From the NCBI RefSeq assembly GCF_039544265.1, contig NZ_BAABLI010000005.1:124001-188000 (forward strand): a stretch of DNA of 64,000 nucleotides, in the 5' to 3' direction. The notes under the pieces were generated by a model, which saw only the letters and a list, made by a program, of their open reading frames with translations, was not told the DNA's origin and ran no database searches. This document shows, in pieces, positions 58,147 to 64,000 of this stretch. How positions within the stretch are numbered: position 1 is the first letter of the stretch; the number at the start of each line of letters is the position of its first letter. A program made the translations under genes and the position numbers. The stretch is from Corallincola platygyrae. Its GTDB lineage: Bacteria > Pseudomonadota > Gammaproteobacteria > Enterobacterales > Neiellaceae.

Positions 58147-60387
58147 ATGGCTGCCAACTCGGTGCCGATTTTTCGGAGCAGTCGAGGTCGACTGTTTAAA
58201 GACAATTTAGCGCGCTATGGCGTGACTGGCGGTGGTTTAATGGTGCTAGTCGCGTTATTGCTTATCTTCTTTTATCTGCTTTACGTGGTATTGCCGATTT
58301 TCAAATCGGTAGATATGGAAGAGCAGTTCAAGTACGCAGTTAATGCTGATTCGCCAGTGGTTGCTCTCGGTATCGAAGAGCAGACTGAAATCGGTTATCG
58401 CTTTGCTGAAAACGGCGATGTTCGTTTTTTCTCTGCCCAAGATGTTGGTGAGAACAAAGCCGGTGATGAGCTGTTTGTAGAGCGGTTGAGCTTACCTGCG
58501 CCGATAACTGCTGCGGCAAGTGTATCGACTGGTGAGGAGATGGTCGCCTATGCTGACGAAAGCGGCATGGGTGTGATTGTTAAGCCTCAGTTCCGTACCA
58601 CATTCCCGAATGATGTTCGTGTACTGACTCCTGAGTTGGCATACCCACTGGGCAGTGAGCCACTGACGTTTGACCCTCAGGGACAAGCAATCAAACAGTT
58701 GGCAATGGCGTTGGATGAAGAGTCGGCCAGTGTGGTTTCACTCACTGAAGACAACCGCTTGGTATTAGCCGCGTTCAGTGCAGAAGAGGACTTCCTCTCG
58801 GGTGATATTGTCTGGACCCCCAGCCACACAACTATCGAGACGCACTTAGCGGGTATCGATCAGATGTTATTGACGCCGGACCAGAACCACCTGTTTGTCC
58901 GTGGCGGCAACAAGATTGAAGTGTGGAACCTGCGCGATCTCTACAACCCTGTTGTTAAGCAGGTGATAGACCTGACGCAGAAGCCTTCTGGTGTCTCAAC
59001 CATTGGCCTGTTGACTGGTGCTTCATCTTTGATGATTGGTTACCAAAACGGCGATATCAGCCAGTGGTTTGAAGTCAGTGATGAAAATGGTCGTAAGTTC
59101 CAGCGCATTCGAGGTTTTAAGTCTGAAGGTGCGGTAACTCAGTTCGTTTCTGAGAAAGGCCGTAAAGGATTTATGACCACTACTGAAAATGGCCGTGTTG
59201 GTATTTACCACGCTACGGGTGATACCAAGCTGTTTGGAGAAAAATTTGTTGATAGTGCTGGAGATGCCTTGGCGCTGTCACCACGTCACAATGCGTCTCT
59301 GATGGAGCACGATGGCAACGTCTATTTCTATAAAGTAGAAAACGAATACCCGGAAGTGACTATCAGCGCACTGTGGACCAAGGTTTGGTACGAAGGCTAC
59401 CCAGATCCTCAGTTCGTTTGGCAGTCCACATCAGGTAGTGACGAGTTCGAGCCTAAGCTGTCTTTGATGCCTCTGACCTTCGGTACGATTAAGGCTGCGT
59501 TCTACGCCATGTTGATTGCGGTGCCAATTGCTTTGGCGGGTGCGATTTACACAGCGTATTTCATGACGCCTAAGATGCGTACCTGGGTGAAGCCTACCGT
59601 TGAGATTATGGAAGCGCTGCCGACGGTAATTCTGGGCTTCTTGGCGGGTCTTTGGCTTGCGCCGCTGATTGAGGAAAATCTGCCGGGTGTACTCGCGGTT
59701 CTGTTCCTGGTTCCGTTCGGCATCTTGCTCTCGGCTTACCTGTTTAATCTATTGCCAAAAGATTTCGCTAACCGTCTGCCAGAGGGCTGGCAAGCGGCGA
59801 TGTTGGTACCCGTGGTGCTGTTCTTTGGCTGGCTCTCATTTGCTTTGAGCCCGGCGCTGGAAGAACTGCTGTTTGATGGCAATGCTCGTGTTTACATTAC
59901 CAATGAACTGGGTATCTCGTTTGACCAACGTAACTCTCTGGTTGTTGGTCTGGCGATGGGCTTTGCGGTTATTCCAACCATCTTCTCTATCGCTGAAGAT
60001 GCGGTATTCAGTGTGCCTGGACACCTTTCCAATGGCTCACTGGCATTGGGTGCCACGCGCTGGCAGACCCTGACACGTGTTGTATTGCTGACCGCATCAC
60101 CGGGTATCTTCTCTGCTGTGATGATGGGCCTCGGCCGTGCCGTAGGCGAAACCATGATTGTACTGATGGCGACGGGTAATACGCCGCTGATGGATTGGAG
60201 CATCTTCCAGGGCATGCGTACCTTGTCGGCCAACATTGCAGTTGAGATGCCGGAAGCCGAAGTGGGCAGTTCCCATTATCGCATCCTGTTCCTGTCAGCC
60301 TTTGTTCTGTTCGTGTTGACCTTCATCTTCAACACAGTTTCTGAGTTCGTGCGCCAACGTCTGCGCGAACGTTATAGCTCGATGTAA
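58147..60387 (+). CDS. pstC: Phosphate ABC transporter permease PstC (long form)
   Basis: Inner-membrane permease of 746 residues, more than twice E. coli PstC (319). One membrane helix (about 27-52) is followed by some 390 residues of mainly beta structure (HLFVRGGNKIEVWNLRD-like repeats suggest a propeller) before the true permease domain from about 455. That domain has AMLIAVPIALAGAIYTAYF, the coupling loop LALGATRWQTLTRVVL and GLGRAVGETMIVLMATG. This long form is known in pseudomonads and marine gammaproteobacteria. ATG 58147 with GAGG six bases ahead is preferred to GTG 58135. Confidence 0.93.
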   Translation: MAANSVPIFRSSRGRLFKDNLARYGVTGGGLMVLVALLLIFFYLLYVVLPIFKSVDMEEQFKYAVNADSPVVALGIEEQTEIGYRFAENGDVRFFSAQDVGENKAGDELFVERLSLPAPITAAASVSTGEEMVAYADESGMGVIVKPQFRTTFPNDVRVLTPELAYPLGSEPLTFDPQGQAIKQLAMALDEESASVVSLTEDNRLVLAAFSAEEDFLSGDIVWTPSHTTIETHLAGIDQMLLTPDQNHLFVRGGNKIEVWNLRDLYNPVVKQVIDLTQKPSGVSTIGLLTGASSLMIGYQNGDISQWFEVSDENGRKFQRIRGFKSEGAVTQFVSEKGRKGFMTTTENGRVGIYHATGDTKLFGEKFVDSAGDALALSPRHNASLMEHDGNVYFYKVENEYPEVTISALWTKVWYEGYPDPQFVWQSTSGSDEFEPKLSLMPLTFGTIKAAFYAMLIAVPIALAGAIYTAYFMTPKMRTWVKPTVEIMEALPTVILGFLAGLWLAPLIEENLPGVLAVLFLVPFGILLSAYLFNLLPKDFANRLPEGWQAAMLVPVVLFFGWLSFALSPALEELLFDGNARVYITNELGISFDQRNSLVVGLAMGFAVIPTIFSIAEDAVFSVPGHLSNGSLALGATRWQTLTRVVLLTASPGIFSAVMMGLGRAVGETMIVLMATGNTPLMDWSIFQGMRTLSANIAVEMPEAEVGSSHYRILFLSAFVLFVLTFIFNTVSEFVRQRLRERYSSM

Positions 60388-60401
60388 GGGGAATGACTCA
60401 G

Positions 60402-62054
60402 ATGAAGAATTGGATTAAGTCAGGTTCCCCGTGGATCTGGATGACGGGTGGCGCGGTAAGTGCGTCACTGGTCGCAGTTATCGGATTGTTGCTGCTAATT
60501 GCTTGGCGCGGTCTGACCTATTTCTGGCCAGCAACCATCTATGAATTTGATGTGCGTCAGCCGAACGGTGAAATCGTACAGGTGATTGGTGAGATCCATG
60601 ATAGCGAAGAGGTCCCAGCTGACCGTCTGCGTCAAGCGGGTGTCAACCTTGATGGCTACGAAGAGGAATTCGTAAAGCGTTATCTGGTTAAAACCGGTAA
60701 CCGTGAATTCGTAGAGCTGGATTTCCGCTGGATCCTGGAAACCAGTATCGTAGACCGCCGTATTCCTGAAAATATTGCTGTATTTGAACGTTCAAAGAAC
60801 GGTAACTTCTACGGCTACCCTCAGCAGGTACTGGAAAATGGTCAGCCAGTTGCCACCAAAGATGTGGTTGCTGAACTGGAACTGCGCATTGACCGCTCTG
60901 TTGAGCTCAACGATAAAGCGTTGGACTTGCAAAACGGTGCCATTGGTAAGATCAACTATGAACTGGAGCGCATGCGTCTGCAGGAGCGTGGTCTGGTACT
61001 CGAAGATAATCTGACTCAGGATGATATCGACCGCTTTACCATGCGTCGTGCGGAGTTGGCCGTGGAGTATCAGGGACACGAAACCAATCTGTTTTCGTAT
61101 CGAGATCAGATGCGTCGCGATGCGGTTATCGTCAAGGATATGCGTGGCGAGCAGGTAAACATCAACATGCAGTATGTACTGGATGTAAGCTACCCGAACG
61201 CAATGAACTGGCCTCAAAAAGTTTGGCGCTGGGTTGTTCAAGTCGGCAAGTTCATCTCGGATGACCCCCGTGAAGCTAACACCGAAGGTGGTGTGTTCCC
61301 AGCGATTTTCGGTACCGTATTCATGGTAATGCTGATGGCTATCATCGTAACGCCATTTGGTGTGATTGCAGCCATCTACCTGCATGAGTATGCCGGCAAA
61401 AACTCTGTAACTAAGCTGATCCGTATCGCGGTAATTAACCTGGCGGGTGTTCCCTCGATTGTATACGGCGTATTTGGTCTTGGTTTCTTCGTTTACATGT
61501 TGGGTGGCTCCCTGGATAAACTGTTCTATCCTGAAGCACTGCCTTCACCGACCTTTGGTACGCCTGGAGTTATCTGGTCGGCACTGACATTGGCAATCCT
61601 GACTTTGCCGGTAGTGATTGTTTCCACGGAAGAGGGTTTATCTCGAATTCCGAAAGCGATCCGCGAAGGTAGCTTGGCGTTGGGTGCGACTAAAGCTGAA
61701 ACCCTGTGGCGCATCATTATCCCAATGGCCAGCCCGGCAATTATGACTGGACTTATTCTGGCGGTAGCTCGTGCAGCGGGTGAGGTTGCGCCACTGATGT
61801 TGGTGGGTGTAGTGAAAATGGCGCCAAGTTTACCAGTCGATGGCAACTTCCCGTTTGTCCATCTGGACCGTAAATTTATGCACCTTGGCTTCCACATCTA
61901 TGATGTTGGATTCCAGAGCCCTAACGTGGAAGCAGCGCGTCCGTTGGTGTACGCCACCTCCTTCCTGTTGGTAACCGTTATTGTGACATTGAACCTGACG
62001 GCGATTTCGATCCGAAATCACCTGCGGGAGAAGTTCCGGTCGCTTGAACACTAA
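60402..62054 (+). CDS. pstA: Phosphate ABC transporter permease PstA (long form)
   Basis: Second permease subunit, 550 residues against 296 in E. coli. A first membrane helix (about 13-37) is followed by about 250 extra residues with a charged, partly coiled-coil region (about 155-230). The permease domain starts near 300 (AIFGTVFMVMLMAIIVTPFG), with coupling loop LALGATKAETLWRIIIP and VARAAGEVAPLMLVG. Two ATGs are possible: 60393 lies directly against AAGGGGA with no spacer, so 60402 is chosen. pstC ends 14 bases upstream and pstB starts 34 bases downstream. Confidence 0.93.
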   Translation: MKNWIKSGSPWIWMTGGAVSASLVAVIGLLLLIAWRGLTYFWPATIYEFDVRQPNGEIVQVIGEIHDSEEVPADRLRQAGVNLDGYEEEFVKRYLVKTGNREFVELDFRWILETSIVDRRIPENIAVFERSKNGNFYGYPQQVLENGQPVATKDVVAELELRIDRSVELNDKALDLQNGAIGKINYELERMRLQERGLVLEDNLTQDDIDRFTMRRAELAVEYQGHETNLFSYRDQMRRDAVIVKDMRGEQVNINMQYVLDVSYPNAMNWPQKVWRWVVQVGKFISDDPREANTEGGVFPAIFGTVFMVMLMAIIVTPFGVIAAIYLHEYAGKNSVTKLIRIAVINLAGVPSIVYGVFGLGFFVYMLGGSLDKLFYPEALPSPTFGTPGVIWSALTLAILTLPVVIVSTEEGLSRIPKAIREGSLALGATKAETLWRIIIPMASPAIMTGLILAVARAAGEVAPLMLVGVVKMAPSLPVDGNFPFVHLDRKFMHLGFHIYDVGFQSPNVEAARPLVYATSFLLVTVIVTLNLTAISIRNHLREKFRSLEH

Positions 62055-62088
62055 TCCGGACTGATTAAGAGAATTTTGAGGTAAGAAA

Positions 62089-62913
62089 ATGATTGATGTA
62101 AAAACCACCTTGAAAGAGGGTTCAAGCGCGAAGCTGGACTTGGAGAACATGACGCCGGAGCAGAAGGCTCTGGAGATTCGTAATCTGGATCTTTATTACG
62201 GTGATAAGCAGGCGCTGCACAATGTCAGCATGAACATTCCTAAGAACCAGGTCACGGCTTTCATCGGCCCATCTGGTTGCGGTAAGTCAACGCTGTTACG
62301 CTGTCTGAACCGTATGAATGACCTGGTTGATATCTGTCGTATTGAAGGTGAGATCCTGTTACACGGCCAGAATATCTACGACCGTAACGTCGATGTTGCT
62401 GCACTGCGCAGTAACGTAGGCATGGTGTTCCAGCGTCCTAACCCGTTCCCAAAAACCATTTATGAGAACGTGGTATACGGCCTGCGCCTTAAAGGTGTTA
62501 ATGACCGTCGCGAATTGGACGAAGCGGTTGAGCGCTCACTTCGTGGTGCTGCATTGTGGGATGAAGTAAAAGATCGTCTGCACGATAACGCATTTGGCCT
62601 TTCTGGTGGTCAGCAGCAGCGTCTGGTGATTGCCCGTGCTATTGCTATTTCGCCTGAGGTACTGCTGTTGGATGAACCAACCTCTGCATTGGACCCGATC
62701 TCAACACTCACCATTGAAGAGTTGATTAACGATCTGAAAGAGCAGTTCACCGTGGTAATCGTGACTCACAACATGCAACAGGCGGCGCGAGTTTCTGATC
62801 AGACCGCATTCATGTATATGGGTGAGTTGATTGAGTACGCCGATACCAACACCCTGTTTACCACGCCGGCGAAGAAGAAGACCGAAGACTACATCACAGG
62901 TCGTTACGGCTAA
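62089..62913 (+). CDS. pstB: Phosphate ABC transporter ATPase PstB
   Basis: ATP-binding subunit that drives phosphate import; 274 residues. Walker A GPSGCGKST (about 62-70), Q-loop MVFQRPNPFPKTIYENVVYG, signature LSGGQQQRL, Walker B VLLLDEPTSALDP and the switch His in VTHNMQQAARVSD are all intact. An N-terminal stretch of about 25 residues precedes the ABC core. Third gene of pstCAB-phoU. Confidence 0.97.
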   Translation: MIDVKTTLKEGSSAKLDLENMTPEQKALEIRNLDLYYGDKQALHNVSMNIPKNQVTAFIGPSGCGKSTLLRCLNRMNDLVDICRIEGEILLHGQNIYDRNVDVAALRSNVGMVFQRPNPFPKTIYENVVYGLRLKGVNDRRELDEAVERSLRGAALWDEVKDRLHDNAFGLSGGQQQRLVIARAIAISPEVLLLDEPTSALDPISTLTIEELINDLKEQFTVVIVTHNMQQAARVSDQTAFMYMGELIEYADTNTLFTTPAKKKTEDYITGRYG

Positions 62914-62945
62914 ACTTAATTTGAAGGATTGCTTGGAGCTATCCC

Positions 62946-63656
62946 ATGGAAACTATGAACACGACGAAACACATCTCTGGTCAGTTTGATACTGAACTTG
63001 AGAACATTCGCAACCAGGTACTCACCATGGGTGGTCTGGTTGAGAAGCAACTGCGTGACGCGCTGAAAGCCATTGAAGAGAACGACATCGATCTGGCTAA
63101 AGAAGTGCGTAAGAAGGATAAGCAGGTCAATCAGCTTGACCTGGATATTGATCAAAAATGTATCCAGATTATTGCTAAGCGTCAGCCAGCCGCTTCTGAC
63201 CTGCGCCTGATGGTAGCCATTAATAAGAGCACTGCAGACCTTGAGCGTATTGGTGATACCGCCAAGAAGATCGCCAAGGTGGCGATGGAAGGCGAGTACG
63301 ACAAGAAGCAGCTTCAGTTGATTGCCAGCCTTGATAGCATGGGTCGTCATGTAAGTGACATGCTTAATGAAGTACTCGATGCATTTGCTCGCATGGATGT
63401 TGATGCTGCATTGAAAGTGCACAAGGAAGACAAAAAGGTAGACCGTGAATACGAGGGTATCCTGCGTGAAATGGTCACATACATGATGGAAGATAGCCGC
63501 GCCATTCCTAAAGTATTGGAAGTGATGTGGGCGGTGCGTTCACTGGAGCGCATTGGTGACCGCTGTCAGAACATCGCTGAGTACATCGTTTACTGTGTTA
63601 AAGGTAAAGATATCCGCCACGCACCCAGTGCTGAGATTGATGACCTGCTGAAGTAA
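62946..63656 (+). CDS. phoU: Phosphate signalling protein PhoU
   Basis: Negative regulator that couples Pst transport activity to PhoR; 236 residues forming two three-helix bundles. Characteristic metal-binding segments are seen in both halves: IAKRQPAASDLRLMVAINKSTADLERIGDTAKKIA (split here by position, about 78-112) and EVMWAVRSLERIGDRCQNIAEY (about 193-214). It is the last gene of the operon, 32 bases after pstB, followed by a terminator. Confidence 0.96.
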   Translation: METMNTTKHISGQFDTELENIRNQVLTMGGLVEKQLRDALKAIEENDIDLAKEVRKKDKQVNQLDLDIDQKCIQIIAKRQPAASDLRLMVAINKSTADLERIGDTAKKIAKVAMEGEYDKKQLQLIASLDSMGRHVSDMLNEVLDAFARMDVDAALKVHKEDKKVDREYEGILREMVTYMMEDSRAIPKVLEVMWAVRSLERIGDRCQNIAEYIVYCVKGKDIRHAPSAEIDDLLK

Positions 63657-63680
63657 TCTGCTTCGAAGCTTCTGATTGAT

Positions 63681-63707
63681 AAGCCCTCCAACATGTGGAG
63701 GGCTTTT
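63681..63707 (+). terminator. Intrinsic terminator of pstCAB-phoU
   Basis: AAGCCCTCCA pairs with TGGAGGGCTT around ACATG-type centre, followed by TTT. It lies 24 bases after the phoU stop. Confidence 0.92.
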
Positions 63708-63813
63708 TGTTATCTGAGCCACAACTTAAGCGCGCAGGCCTTATTCTTCTTGCTATCTGCTCGTCTCTACGGTTCACTAATTGGCTGTTTCTACTCAAGA
63801 TAAAAGGATTTTT

Positions 63814-64000
63814 GTGAGTACATTACTCGCGTTACCCGGGGACATATCCCATTACACTGAATTGCGCCATCACGAACTGAGGAAGAGTTTCATGATGATG
63901 GTGGATGGCAGTTTGACTGATAACGCCGCCAGTCACTCGGTGGGTACTTCTGCCCGCGTGTGCCGAGACGGGTATTGGGGCTTCGCCTCTGAAAGTAGTG
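63814..64000 (+). CDS. TldD/PmbA-family metallopeptidase homologue (partial, runs off the window)
   Basis: An open frame starting at GTG 63814, five bases after AAAGGA, continues to the window end (62 codons). The translation includes GDISHYTELRHHELRKSFM and then GTSARVCRDGYWGFASES, the N-terminal GxxARV...GxWGFAS block of TldD/PmbA proteins. TldD/TldE form a zinc protease that degrades unfolded peptides and matures modified peptides; the catalytic part lies beyond the window, so the subfamily cannot be told. Confidence 0.7.
   Translation, partial: MSTLLALPGDISHYTELRHHELRKSFMMMVDGSLTDNAASHSVGTSARVCRDGYWGFASESS

Noticed and set aside
1..64000. CRISPR arrays, tRNA or rRNA genes, prophage genes
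   Set aside because: No regularly spaced repeats, cloverleaf-forming sequences, rRNA-like blocks or phage structural genes were seen on either strand.

Overview
The window is chromosomal DNA of a gammaproteobacterium. The gene set (Na+-NQR with ApbE and NqrM, FrsA, RdgC, UbiT/UbiU/UbiV, two general porins, PhoBR-Pst) points to a marine, facultatively anaerobic member of the Alteromonadales/Vibrionales-like part of the class. I cannot name a genus from sequence alone. Genes are tightly packed with classical intrinsic terminators. I see no rRNA, tRNA, CRISPR, prophage or intact insertion sequence.

Layout. 1-2.5 kb: end of the nqr operon (nqrF, apbE, nqrM). 2.6-3.7 kb: dinB behind a perfect LexA box. 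3.7-4.0 kb: a MITE-like element whose second, inverted copy lies at 52.9 kb. 4.1-9.0 kb: pepD, a purine-permease/gpt operon with an attenuator-like leader, and frsA. 9.0-13.9 kb: a degenerate GGDEF protein, a Sel1-repeat protein and proBA, the latter behind a structured RNA leader. 14-16.5 kb: ubiUV and divergent ubiT (oxygen-independent ubiquinone synthesis). 16.7-19.9 kb: an exported GH13 lipoprotein, a YfhL-type ferredoxin and an exported nickel superoxide dismutase.

19.9-30.6 kb is a complete [NiFe]-hydrogenase module. hypF, a maturation protease and hypABCDE run leftward. They are divergent from a four-gene hydBGDA operon encoding a group 3b (NAD(P)-linked, sulfhydrogenase-type) cytosolic enzyme. 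The nickel SOD next door makes this a nickel-dependent neighbourhood.

30.6-44.6 kb: a P-type ATPase-ppsA operon, a HAD phosphatase, trhP, two tandem HDOD proteins, rdgC, an MBL-fold hydrolase, a glycine-zipper lipoprotein and a GH31 glycosidase. 44.6-46.3 kb: an orphan sensor kinase.

46.8-63.7 kb is a phosphate island: two porins, phoB-phoR, pstS, mgtE, a Nudix hydrolase, ppk1, an ACT-domain protein and pstC-pstA-pstB-phoU. By eye, PhoB-box-like direct repeats (11-bp period) lie upstream of the first porin, phoB, pstS (two boxes), ppk1 and pstC, and more tentatively upstream of the Sel1 gene and the second porin. This predicts one regulon covering uptake, sensing and polyphosphate storage. 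The window ends inside a TldD/PmbA-family gene.

The items most worth a second look are the three-way-junction RNA that sequesters the proB ribosome-binding site, the nickel SOD whose nickel hook would be exposed directly by signal peptidase, the inverted MITE pair, the GGDEF protein with a lost active site but intact I-site, and the extent of the Pho regulon. All family assignments come from motif recognition without database searches.
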